DNA of 64,000 nucleotides from the NCBI GenBank assembly GCA_035623335.1, contig DASPTQ010000106.1, positions 8,806 through 72,805 of the forward strand, in the 5' to 3' direction. This document shows positions 38,989-46,768 of the stretch, one piece after another. A model generated the notes under the pieces. That model had not been told where the DNA came from. It made no database searches and was given only the letters and a program-made list of their open reading frames with translations. This DNA is from JAFAGX01 sp035623335 (GTDB lineage Bacteria; Acidobacteriota; Terriglobia; Terriglobales; Acidobacteriaceae). Both the position numbers and the translations under genes were made by a program. Positions within the stretch are counted from its first letter, which is position 1. Every line of letters starts with the position of its first letter.

Positions 38989-39473
38989 CCACCTCCCGCT
39001 TGCAATGTGAAGTCTCGCTTACGGTAAACGGCAAGTCTCAGACGCTACTTGTCTATCCCATGGAACGCTTGCTCGATGTTTTGCGACAGCAGCTTGGACT
39101 GACCGGCACCAAAGAGGGCTGCGGGGAAGGCGAGTGTGGCTCGTGTTCGGTGCTCATGAATGGGGAACTGGTGACCAGTTGCTTGGTGCCGGTCTTGCAA
39201 GCGCAGGGCGCGCAGGTCGTCACCATCGAAGGACTGGCTCTACCATCGCACTTGCACCCGATGCAGCAGGCGTTTCTGGACTGTGGAGGCGCGCAGTGCG
39301 GCATCTGCACACCGGGAATGATCATGGCGGCTTATCATCTCTTGACCAAAAAACCACGGCCCACGGCGCGCGAAATCAAGGACGGATTAGCGGGCAACCT
39401 TTGCCGGTGTACGGGGTATGCGCAGATTTGTGAAGCAGTCGCGGCAGCGGCAGCCCAGGGGGACAGGGAATGA
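38985..39473 (+). CDS. Xanthine dehydrogenase, 2Fe-2S subunit
   Basis: 162 residues, ATG overlapping the previous stop (ATGA). Plant-type ferredoxin domain with CGEGECGSCSVLMNG and the following Cys, then the helical [2Fe-2S]-binding domain with GAQCGICTPGMIMAAY and GNLCRCTGYAQI. All eight cluster cysteines are present. It passes electrons from the molybdenum centre to FAD. Confidence 0.93.
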   Translation: MTTSRLQCEVSLTVNGKSQTLLVYPMERLLDVLRQQLGLTGTKEGCGEGECGSCSVLMNGELVTSCLVPVLQAQGAQVVTIEGLALPSHLHPMQQAFLDCGGAQCGICTPGMIMAAYHLLTKKPRPTAREIKDGLAGNLCRCTGYAQICEAVAAAAAQGDRE

Positions 39474-40858
39474 GATCCGATCCGGCCGAGTACGAACTGG
39501 TGGTGCCCGGGAGTTTGCAGGCCGTGGTGTCGCTGCTCGAAACCCAGCCGGGCGAGTGGCTGCCCATCGCGGGCGGGACCGACATCATGGTGCAATATGC
39601 TGCCGGCAAATTAGGGGCGCGAAAACTGGTGAGCCTATGGAATCTTCCCGAACTCCGTCGAATCGAGGCTTCCCCGGGCGAGGTTAGCATCGGTGCGGGC
39701 TGCACCTACACTGAGGTGCAGGAGCACGAGGTGGTAGCGCGCGAGTTTCCCCTGCTCGTAAGCGCGGCGCGCTGGACGGGAGGAATCGCAAACCAGAATC
39801 GTGGCACGCTGGGCGGGAACATCGTCAATGCTTCACCGGCCGCCGATTCCCTCCCGGCATTGCTGGTTTATGAGGCAGAGCTGGTTCTGGTTTCGGCGCG
39901 CGGGGAGCGGCGCGTCCGCTACGTCGATTTCCACTCTGGATACAAGACCACGCTGCTGGCGCCGGGGGAACTGATTCGGGCGGTTTGCCTGGCGAGGCGA
40001 TTTCGAGGATATGTTTCCTATGCACGCAAGGTCGGTGCGCGCCGTGCCCAAGCGATCGCCAAGGTTGCGATGGCCGCGTTGGGGCGGATGGCGAGCGGTG
40101 TGGTCGAGGATGTTCGCATGGCGGTTGGGAGTGTCGCCCCCGTACCGCTGCGTTTGTGGGAGACAGAACGCTGCGTGAGAGGGCAAGTGAACGACGCTGC
40201 CCTGGTGTCGCACGCCCGGCAGGCTGCCGTGCAAGAGATTCGTCCGATTGACGACATTCGATCGATGGCAAGCTATCGCTCGGCCGTAGTGGCGAACCTG
40301 GTCGCGGAATTTCTGTTCCGATTGCGCCGGGAGAGAGGGAGCCCGGAGAGCGAGGTGCTGGTGCGCTGGAATCAGCGCCCCGCGGAGGAAGCCGCGCGAG
40401 ACATCGAGGCCTGTTGCGGTTCTTCCGCCTGGGCCCGCGAGTTGGCGCTGCGCAGACCGTTCCCCACCGAGGCTTCGCTCCGCGCCGCTGCCGACGAGAT
40501 TTGGAATCACTTGGGGAGGGATGATTGGATGGAGGCGTTTTCGAAGCACCCGCGGATTGGCGAGAAGAAATCGTCGCCGGCGGCCTCGGCGCAATCGCGC
40601 GCTTGGTCGGCAGAAGAGCAGCAAGACGCTGGGGCGGCAGGAGAGGAGCTCGTGCGGGCCCTGCGGGACGCGAATCAGGAATACGAAGCAAGATTCGGCC
40701 GGGTGTTTATCGTATGTGCCACCGGAAAATCGGCTTCGGAGATCCTCGAAATTCTCCGGCGGCGCTTGCGCAATGACGACGGAACCGAGTTGCGCCAAGC
40801 GGCGGAGGAACAGCGGAAGATCACGGAGGTCCGCTTGCAGAAATGGCTTTGGGGATGA
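39470..40858 (+). CDS. Xanthine dehydrogenase FAD subunit fused to OHCU decarboxylase
   Basis: 462 residues. Residues 1-285 are the CO-dehydrogenase/XDH FAD-binding module: LPIAGGTDIMVQ and RGTLGGNIVNASPAADS (FAD contacts), then the C-terminal CutC-like region with YARKVGARRAQAIAKV. Residues about 297-462 are a 2-oxo-4-hydroxy-4-carboxy-5-ureidoimidazoline decarboxylase: FSKHPRIGEK (catalytic His about 360), WSAEEQQDAG, NQEYEARFGRVFIVCATGKS, and a helical end. OHCU decarboxylase makes (S)-allantoin stereospecifically, so one polypeptide serves the first and fourth reactions of the route. There is no stop or ribosome binding site at the junction. ATGA overlaps at both ends. Confidence 0.9.
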   Translation: MRSDPAEYELVVPGSLQAVVSLLETQPGEWLPIAGGTDIMVQYAAGKLGARKLVSLWNLPELRRIEASPGEVSIGAGCTYTEVQEHEVVAREFPLLVSAARWTGGIANQNRGTLGGNIVNASPAADSLPALLVYEAELVLVSARGERRVRYVDFHSGYKTTLLAPGELIRAVCLARRFRGYVSYARKVGARRAQAIAKVAMAALGRMASGVVEDVRMAVGSVAPVPLRLWETERCVRGQVNDAALVSHARQAAVQEIRPIDDIRSMASYRSAVVANLVAEFLFRLRRERGSPESEVLVRWNQRPAEEAARDIEACCGSSAWARELALRRPFPTEASLRAAADEIWNHLGRDDWMEAFSKHPRIGEKKSSPAASAQSRAWSAEEQQDAGAAGEELVRALRDANQEYEARFGRVFIVCATGKSASEILEILRRRLRNDDGTELRQAAEEQRKITEVRLQKWLWG

Positions 40859-41199
40859 GCCGCATTTCGACGCACATTTTGGATATGTCTCGTGGCCAGC
40901 CGGCATCCGACGTGCCGGTACGCTTGGAAAGCGAAGCTTCGCCCGGGAACTGGCGAGTGCTGAACGCGGCGCGCACGGACGGGGACGGACGCTGCACGCT
41001 CGCGCTGCCAGCCGATGAATTGCCACCGGGTTTCTATCGCCTGGTGTTCGATACGGCGAGTTATTTCGGCAGACTGAAGATCGAGGGACGGTATCCGGTC
41101 GTCGAAATAACCTTCCAGGTACGCGCGCAAGAATCGCAGTTGCATATGCCGCTGCTGCTGAGCGCAAATGGGTATACGACGTATCGGGGGGTCGGGTGA
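40855..41199 (+). CDS. uraH: 5-hydroxyisourate hydrolase
   Basis: 114 residues from the ATG in the ATGA overlap. Transthyretin-related protein: ISTHILDMSRGQPASDVPV (active-site His), RVLNAARTDGDGRC (active-site Arg), VEITFQV and HMPLLLSANGYTTYRGVG at the C-terminus. The family's closing Tyr-Arg-Gly-Ser/Thr reads Tyr-Arg-Gly-Val here, one residue before the end, a mild departure. It hydrolyses 5-hydroxyisourate to OHCU. Confidence 0.93.
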   Translation: MSRISTHILDMSRGQPASDVPVRLESEASPGNWRVLNAARTDGDGRCTLALPADELPPGFYRLVFDTASYFGRLKIEGRYPVVEITFQVRAQESQLHMPLLLSANGYTTYRGVG

Positions 41200-42011
41200 G
41201 TTCTTCCGTCCGGGAATGGTTGAACCTCAGCGTGCGATGGTTCCACGTGTTCGCCGGGATCATGTGGGTGGGCCAGACCTACTACTTCACGTGGCTCGAC
41301 GGCCAATTTGGCAAGAGCGTGAAGGCGGCAGCGAACGCCCCGGGCCCGGCGGTGTGGATGGTTCACAGCGGAGGCTTTTATACGGTCGAAAGGCAGAAAT
41401 CGCTCGGCGTCGGCGCAGAGCGAGTACGCTGGTTTCGCTGGGAAGCATTGACGACATGGCTCGGTGGCATGGTCCTGCTGATTCTCGTCTATTACCTCGG
41501 CAGTGGCCTGATTGATCCGGATGTGGTGGACATTTCCCAGGCCGCGGGCGTCGCCATCGGCGTGGGGGTGCTGGCGGCGGGCTGGCTGATTTACGACACC
41601 GCAGCACGATCTCGGCTGGGGGAGTCCGAGGCCGCATTTGCCGTCTTTGCCCTCGCGATGACGGCGGCGATTTCCTGGGGTCTGATGCATGTGTTTAGCG
41701 GGCGGGCTGCCTACATCCACATGGGAGCGATCTTCGGGACGATCATGACCGCCAACGTCTGGCTGCGGATCCTGCCCGCACAACGCAGCATGTTGGCCGC
41801 AGCCGTGGCCGGCGCGGAGTTCGATCCTGCCCTCGGCGCCGAGGCCAAGCTGCGCTCGAAGCACAACACGTTCTTGGCCGTTCCGGTTGTGTTTTTGATG
41901 GTGAGCAATCATTACCCGGTTGCGACCTACGGGAATCGGTATGGCTGGCCGGTGCTGGTCGTGCTCGTCGGCGTCGGCTGGATGGCGGCGAAACTGATTC
42001 GCGCAGCTTAG
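41196..42011 (+). CDS. puuD: PuuD-type membrane urate oxidase, without the cytochrome c domain
   Basis: 271 residues from a GTG overlapping the previous stop (GTGA). Eight hydrophobic helices begin with SVRWFHVFAGIMWVGQTYYF and include TTWLGGMVLLILVYYLG, SWGLMHVFSGRAAYIHMGA and NTFLAVPVVFLMVSNHYPV, the conserved N-terminal domain of PuuD, which oxidises urate to 5-hydroxyisourate at the membrane. Most described PuuD proteins carry an additional C-terminal cytochrome c with CxxCH; here the protein ends after the last helix and no heme motif appears, so electrons must leave through a separate carrier. Confidence 0.88.
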   Translation: MSSSVREWLNLSVRWFHVFAGIMWVGQTYYFTWLDGQFGKSVKAAANAPGPAVWMVHSGGFYTVERQKSLGVGAERVRWFRWEALTTWLGGMVLLILVYYLGSGLIDPDVVDISQAAGVAIGVGVLAAGWLIYDTAARSRLGESEAAFAVFALAMTAAISWGLMHVFSGRAAYIHMGAIFGTIMTANVWLRILPAQRSMLAAAVAGAEFDPALGAEAKLRSKHNTFLAVPVVFLMVSNHYPVATYGNRYGWPVLVVLVGVGWMAAKLIRAA

Positions 42012-42032
42012 GTCACGTGCTAAACGAGGAGT

Positions 42033-43322
42033 ATGTTCGCTGAGACTCAGAATCAGGGGCAGGGAACGACTTCGATCGCACATCTCGCGCAGGAAGTAAT
42101 GGTGCGATGCCGTCGACTGGCCTCCTTTTCGCAGGACTCGCACGGCACCCGGCGGACATTTTTGTCGCCGCCGATGCACCGGGTTCATCAGGAGATCGCG
42201 GGTTGGATGGAACCGCTTGGGGCCAAAGTGCGAATCGATGCAGCAGGGAACCTGCGGGGATTGTATCCCGCGCTCGAAGCTTCGGGGCCACGATTGCTGG
42301 TCGGCTCTCATCTCGACACCGTTCCGAACGCCGGCGCTTACGACGGTATTCTTGGCGTAGTGCTGGCCGTTGCACTGCTCGAAGGACTGGGTGGAAGAAA
42401 GCTGCCTTACGCCGTTGAGGTCGTCGGATTTTCCGATGAAGAGGGAGTTCGTTTTGGCACGCCCTTCATCGGCAGCCGCGCGCTCGTGGGGCGCCTCGAT
42501 GAGGACTTGTTAGGCACGGTGGACGTCGAAGGGGTGTCGGTGCGGAAGGCCATTGAGGAGTTTGGACTGAAGCCGGCGGAGATCGAATCGGCAGCGGTCG
42601 AAGATAACGTTTACGGGTACATTGAGTTTCACATCGAACAAGGGCCGGTGCTCGAAAGGCTGGGACTCCCGCTCGCGGTGGTTGATACGATCGCGGGTCA
42701 GAGTCGGATGGAGGTTACGTTTGTGGGGCGTGCCAATCACGCGGGAACGACACCCATGGATCTTCGCAGCGACGCGATCGCGGGTGCCGCGGAGTGGATT
42801 ACCGCGGTCGAAAGCATTGGGCAAGCCGTTGCCGGGTTGGTGGCAACCGTGGGCGCAGTACGGGCCGAACCGGGGGTAGCCAATGTGATTGCCGGGAAAG
42901 CGACCCTGAGCCTGGATGTGCGTCACGCTGCCGACGAGCATCGGCTGCGTGCAGTTCAGCATTTTCGGGATCAGGCAGAGCAGATCGCCCTGCGCCGCAG
43001 GCTTTCGGCGCACTGGAAGACTCTGCTGAACCAGCCAGCGGTGGCCATGGATCCATTTCTCAGCCATCAAATCGAAGCGGCGATCGGGAAGACAGGTTCG
43101 AAGCCGCATCGCATGGTTAGCGGGGCTGGACATGATGCCATGGTCCTCGCCGAAAAGATCCCGGCGGCAATGATTTTTCTGCGAACCCCTGGCGGGATCA
43201 GTCACGACCCGAAGGAGGCGGTTGCGGTTGAGGATATCGCGAAGGCGATCGAGTGCGGGCTGCATCTGCTCGATCAATTGACGTTGTCGACTAGGTTGCA
43301 GGCGAGGATGCCCGGTGCATAA
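42033..43322 (+). CDS. allC: Allantoate amidohydrolase (M20 hydantoinase/carbamoylase family)
   Basis: 429 residues from ATG 42033. Binuclear M20 site: LLVGSHLDTVPNAGAYDG (His93, Asp104), GFSDEEGVRFGTPFIGSRAL (Glu137), HIEQGPVLE (His), and the dimerisation-domain FVGRANHAGTTPMDLR, with SGAGHDAM near the C-terminus. Family members include allantoate amidohydrolase, carbamoyl-amino-acid hydrolases and ureidoglycolate amidohydrolase. Position after allantoinase, HIU hydrolase and PuuD, before the ureidoglycine enzyme, supports allantoate amidohydrolase, releasing ammonia and CO2 to give (S)-ureidoglycine. Confidence 0.85.
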   Translation: MFAETQNQGQGTTSIAHLAQEVMVRCRRLASFSQDSHGTRRTFLSPPMHRVHQEIAGWMEPLGAKVRIDAAGNLRGLYPALEASGPRLLVGSHLDTVPNAGAYDGILGVVLAVALLEGLGGRKLPYAVEVVGFSDEEGVRFGTPFIGSRALVGRLDEDLLGTVDVEGVSVRKAIEEFGLKPAEIESAAVEDNVYGYIEFHIEQGPVLERLGLPLAVVDTIAGQSRMEVTFVGRANHAGTTPMDLRSDAIAGAAEWITAVESIGQAVAGLVATVGAVRAEPGVANVIAGKATLSLDVRHAADEHRLRAVQHFRDQAEQIALRRRLSAHWKTLLNQPAVAMDPFLSHQIEAAIGKTGSKPHRMVSGAGHDAMVLAEKIPAAMIFLRTPGGISHDPKEAVAVEDIAKAIECGLHLLDQLTLSTRLQARMPGA

Positions 43323-44055
43323 TCTCGGACAAACACGAAGCTCCCATGATCACAACCATCTGCTGTCGACGCCAGAAACGTTCGTGCGGACCCTGCTTCC
43401 CGGCATGAAGGGATGCACCGCGGTGGTGCATGCCGGACCCGCCCTCGGGGCGGCGTTCACCGAGTACACGGCCGAATTCGAAGCGGGGGGGGAACTGGGG
43501 ACGACCGCCGCCCAGCGCTTCGCTTACGTGATCGAGGGCACGGTCACGCTGGAGCTGGGCGGAAGACGAAGCGAACTGGGTGCGCGTGGGTATGCCTACC
43601 TTCCCCAGGGCCTGTCGCATCGAGTGACGGCCACGACCGAGGCCCGCGTGGCGGTGATCGAAAAGGCGTACCAGCCGTTAAAGTCGGGCAAAGCGCCCGG
43701 GCCGATGGTTTCGAGCGAAGATGCGGTTCGGGCGCATGCGCTCAACGAGGATTGCGACTTGCAGGTGAAGTGCTTGCTGCCGGATGAGATCAGCTTTGAT
43801 TTTGCTGTGAATACCATGGTGTATCAGCCGGGTGCCGCGTTAAGCGCGGTAGAAATTCATGTCATGGAACACGGACTCATGATGCTCGAGGGGGGAGGGA
43901 TTTATCGCCTGGGCGACCGCTGGTATCCAGTGACCGCCGGGGATTTCATCTGGATGGCGCCTTGGTGTCCGCAATGGTTTGGCGCGCTTGGAAAAAGGCC
44001 CGCGAAGTATCTCATCTACAAGGACTGGAACCGGCATCCGCTGCCCGGTACCTGA
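43315..44055 (+). CDS. allE: (S)-ureidoglycine aminohydrolase
   Basis: 246 residues from a GTG overlapping the previous stop by eight bases. Two cupin domains: RFAYVIEGTVTLELGGRRSE and AYLPQGLSHRVTA in the first, and VEIHVMEHGLMMLEGGGIYR with GDFIWMAPWCPQWFGALG in the second, which in UGlyAH carries the Mn site (the EIH..EH.L motif). It hydrolyses (S)-ureidoglycine to (S)-ureidoglycolate and ammonia, preventing racemisation. Its ends are tightly packed against the M20 hydrolases on either side. Confidence 0.9.
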   Translation: MHNLGQTRSSHDHNHLLSTPETFVRTLLPGMKGCTAVVHAGPALGAAFTEYTAEFEAGGELGTTAAQRFAYVIEGTVTLELGGRRSELGARGYAYLPQGLSHRVTATTEARVAVIEKAYQPLKSGKAPGPMVSSEDAVRAHALNEDCDLQVKCLLPDEISFDFAVNTMVYQPGAALSAVEIHVMEHGLMMLEGGGIYRLGDRWYPVTAGDFIWMAPWCPQWFGALGKRPAKYLIYKDWNRHPLPGT

Positions 44056-44057
44056 CC

Positions 44058-45296
44058 ATGAAGCTCGCCATCGATCGCGAACGCCTACTGTCGGAGATCG
44101 AAGCGCTGGCGGCGCTTTCCGACGGCGAAGCCCCCGCGGTAACCCGCATTGTATTTACCCCTACCGACCTGAAGGCGCGGGCATGGATGAAGGCGCGTTG
44201 CCAGGACGCCGGATTGGTGGTGCGGCAGGACGCGATTGGCAATGGTTTTGCGCGCTGGACCGGCTCGGATCCGTCAGCGCCGGTGGTCGGAACGGGATCG
44301 CACATCGACGCGATTCCGAACGCGGGAAAGTACGACGGGGTCGTGGGGGTTCTGGGTGGGCTGGAGGCGATTCGCGCCTTGCAGCAGGCTGGATTTCGTC
44401 CGAAACACTCGATTGAGTTGTTGGTCTTCACCTCGGAAGAACCCACGCGCTTTGGCATCGGCTGTCTGGGCAGCCGACTGCTGTCAGGCACTCTAACGGC
44501 CGATGCCGCCACCAGCTTGAGGGATGACTCCGGCGCTTCCGTGGAGGAGGTTCGTCGGCAGGCCGGGCTGGCGGGGGACTTGAGAGAGGTTCAGCTGCCT
44601 CGCGGATATTACAAAGCGTTCGTGGAGTTGCATATTGAGCAGGGCCCGGTGCTCGAGCGCGAACGGGTGCCGCTGGGTGTGGTGGAAAAGATTGCGGCTC
44701 CGGCCAGCCTGCGGGTGATCGTCGAGGGAGCCGGCGGACACGCCGGTGCCGTGCTGATGCCGGATCGGCGGGACGCGCTGTGCGCGGCGGCGGAGTTGAT
44801 CCTGGCCATCGAAAGTGTGGGGCAAAGTAGCGGCGCAGTCGACACCGTAGCGACGGTTGGAATCTGCGAGGTCTTTCCGGGCGCGATCAACAGCATCCCC
44901 GCACGGGTGCGCCTCGGCGTGGACATTCGGGATACAAGCCTTGCGCGGCGCGACGGCGTGATGCGGACGGTGGACGAGGCCTGTCGCAGGATAGCCGGAC
45001 AGCGGCGCGTGTGCATCCATACCGAACTGTTGAACGCGGACGCGCCCGCGGATTGCGGCCCCGCGATCATCCGAGCCCTGAGCGACGCATGCAAGAAACA
45101 CCAGTTCAGTTTTCTCCCGATGACAAGTCGTGCCTACCACGACTCGCTTTTTATCGCACGCATCGCCCCGGTTGCGATGTTGTTCATTCCTTGCCGCAAC
45201 GGCTACAGCCATCGGCCCGACGAGTATGCGTCACCCGAAGACATCGCCCGAGGCACGCTGGTACTGGCGGAAACGCTGGCCACACTGGCTGGCTAG
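44058..45296 (+). CDS. Ureidoglycolate amidohydrolase (plant-like UAH)
   Basis: 412 residues from the ATG three bases after the previous stop; a longer frame to 43962 only overlaps that gene. M20 site: GTGSHIDAIPNAGKYDG (His82, Asp93), VFTSEEPTRFGIGCLGSRL (Glu127/128), HIEQGPVLE, GGHAGAVLMPDRRDA and RNGYSHRPDEYA. The EALAALSDGEAPAVTRIVFT N-terminus and SEEPTRFGIGCLGSR motif match plant ureidoglycolate amidohydrolase better than bacterial AllC, from memory. It would yield glyoxylate, CO2 and two ammonia, closing the pathway. Alternative: a second AllC-like carbamoylase. Confidence 0.78.
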   Translation: MKLAIDRERLLSEIEALAALSDGEAPAVTRIVFTPTDLKARAWMKARCQDAGLVVRQDAIGNGFARWTGSDPSAPVVGTGSHIDAIPNAGKYDGVVGVLGGLEAIRALQQAGFRPKHSIELLVFTSEEPTRFGIGCLGSRLLSGTLTADAATSLRDDSGASVEEVRRQAGLAGDLREVQLPRGYYKAFVELHIEQGPVLERERVPLGVVEKIAAPASLRVIVEGAGGHAGAVLMPDRRDALCAAAELILAIESVGQSSGAVDTVATVGICEVFPGAINSIPARVRLGVDIRDTSLARRDGVMRTVDEACRRIAGQRRVCIHTELLNADAPADCGPAIIRALSDACKKHQFSFLPMTSRAYHDSLFIARIAPVAMLFIPCRNGYSHRPDEYASPEDIARGTLVLAETLATLAG

Positions 45297-45369
45297 CCCC
45301 CTTGGGATCCCTGCTGCGCGCCGTTCCTAGGTTCCGCCTTGGCTTTTCGGCGACACCAACCGAGACCAG

Positions 45370-45397
45370 GACAACGGGGCGCCGGGGCCCCGTTGTC
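45370..45397. terminator. Strong hairpin ending the purine operon
   Basis: GACAACGGGG (45370-45379) pairs perfectly with CCCCGTTGTC (45388-45397) across an eight-base loop. It sits between the convergent ureidoglycolate amidohydrolase and a minus-strand secreted protein, and can work in both directions. There is no U tract. Confidence 0.5.
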
Positions 45398-45435
45398 GGC
45401 TGAGTCACGATTGAGGCGCTTGGCCAGGATCTCCA

Positions 45436-45888
45436 TCAGCGATAACATTCGTTCTGCTGCGTGTCACGATTCCAGCGGACTACGCCACCGGTTATTGCAC
45501 AGTTCGTGTTGGAGACAGAGTTCCACGTCTTCTGCATGTTCTGTTGCGTGTGCTGAGCATTGCTCAACGACTGTTGCTGCACACCCTGGATGGCGTTACT
45601 CAGCGACTCGGGTGTGGCCAACCCACGGCAAGCGCCGGGGTGATGAATACACAGGTTATACATCTGCTGTGCCTGTTGACGGCCCACTTGGTCGAGGTGG
45701 GTCATCCAAGCATACGGGTTGAAGCCAGTGGACGGCATTAGCGCCGGTGAGGACATTTGCCCTTTGGGCATTTGTACCTTAGGTATTGACACCTTATTTT
45801 GCGCCACCGCCCCATGGGCAGAGAACGTGACCATGGCCACGCCCAGAAGTAAAGACCCTACGACATTCGAAGCCAGATTGCCTTGCAT
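45436..45888 (-). CDS. Secreted Gln/Asn-rich hypothetical protein
   Basis: 150 residues from the ATG with AGGAGA upstream (the frame extends 16 residues further). A signal peptide (GSLLLGVAMVTFSAHGAVAQ) leads to a Pro/Met-rich segment and a Gln/Asn/Ser-rich helical region (NAIQGVQQQSLSNAQHTQQN). Four cysteines are spread over the mature chain (CIHHPGACRGL, NTNCAITG, NECYR), enough for two disulfides. No known domain. Confidence 0.65.
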   Translation of the reverse strand: MQGNLASNVVGSLLLGVAMVTFSAHGAVAQNKVSIPKVQMPKGQMSSPALMPSTGFNPYAWMTHLDQVGRQQAQQMYNLCIHHPGACRGLATPESLSNAIQGVQQQSLSNAQHTQQNMQKTWNSVSNTNCAITGGVVRWNRDTQQNECYR

Positions 45889-46192
45889 CGCGATTCTCCT
45901 TTCAAAGTCCGGTTCGGAATTTTGAGGTTGCCTCATCGGCTCTCATTCCAATACGCGGAAGCTTCGAGCGGCAGGGATCAAGGGAGGGGAATTTTCCTCT
46001 CTGCGGGTCCGCCTCGAGGAGCGGCGACCTGTCTCTAGCTGGACGAATTAAGCGCTTTTGGTAGGGTCCGAAGGGTGCAAAATACAGGCACTGCCAGACA
46101 CCACAGGGGATCTCCAAGTCGTTGACTTTCGATTTCTTAGGAGATATCGTATCCACCAACTCGGCTGGAACCTAGCCCCGACGGAGCCTACC

Positions 46193-46768
46193 TTGTCGGC
46201 ATCATCCAACCAGGTGACAGAACTACTCGCCGACTGGAGTCGAGGCGACATCAAGGCGCGGGAAGCACTCATTCCCCTCGTCTACGACGAGCTTCGGCGT
46301 CTGGCGAACTCCTATCTACGACAGGAGCGGAGCGACCATACCCTGCAACCTACCGCTTTGGTCCACGAGGCCTACCTGCGTCTGCTCGCGCAGCGGGATA
46401 TTCAATGGAAGGACAAGGGTCATTTCTTTGCCATCACGGCGCAGTTGATGCGACGCATCCTCGTCGATCACGCGCGCAGTCATCTGGCAGAAAAGCGTGG
46501 CAGTGGAGTGACCAAGGTTCCGCTGGATGACGCCTTCAGCATGACGCGAGAGCGACCGGGCGACCTGCTGGCCTTAAATGAGAGCCTGAGCCGCCTAGCC
46601 CAGGTCGATCCCCGCCAGACGCAAATCGTGGAACTGCGGGTCTTTGCCGGTTTGAGTGTCGAGGAAGCGGCCGAGTTTCTGGGAATCTCCCTGGCCACGG
46701 TGAAACGGGATTGGAGAATGGCGAAAGCGTGGCTCTCCCATGAGATCGAAAAGAGCGGAGGCTCGTGA
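46193..46768 (+). CDS. ECF RNA polymerase sigma factor (TIGR02999-like)
   Basis: About 191 residues from a TTG with only a weak GGAG upstream; the frame is open to 46058, so the start is uncertain. Region 2: ELLADWSRGDIKAREALIPL, VYDELRRLANSYL and VHEAYLRLL, FFAITAQLMRRILVDHAR. Region 4: VDPRQTQIVELRVFAGLSV, EEAAEFLGISLATVKRDWRM. This is the ECF type usually paired with Ser/Thr kinases in Acidobacteria and Planctomycetes, and the kinase gene here overlaps its stop (GTGA). Kinase control of the sigma factor is inferred. Confidence 0.88.
   Translation: MSASSNQVTELLADWSRGDIKAREALIPLVYDELRRLANSYLRQERSDHTLQPTALVHEAYLRLLAQRDIQWKDKGHFFAITAQLMRRILVDHARSHLAEKRGSGVTKVPLDDAFSMTRERPGDLLALNESLSRLAQVDPRQTQIVELRVFAGLSVEEAAEFLGISLATVKRDWRMAKAWLSHEIEKSGGS

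Noticed and set aside
39833..42311. Long minus-strand frames (476 and 416 residues) within the purine operon
   Set aside because: They run against strongly supported plus-strand genes and show no domain.
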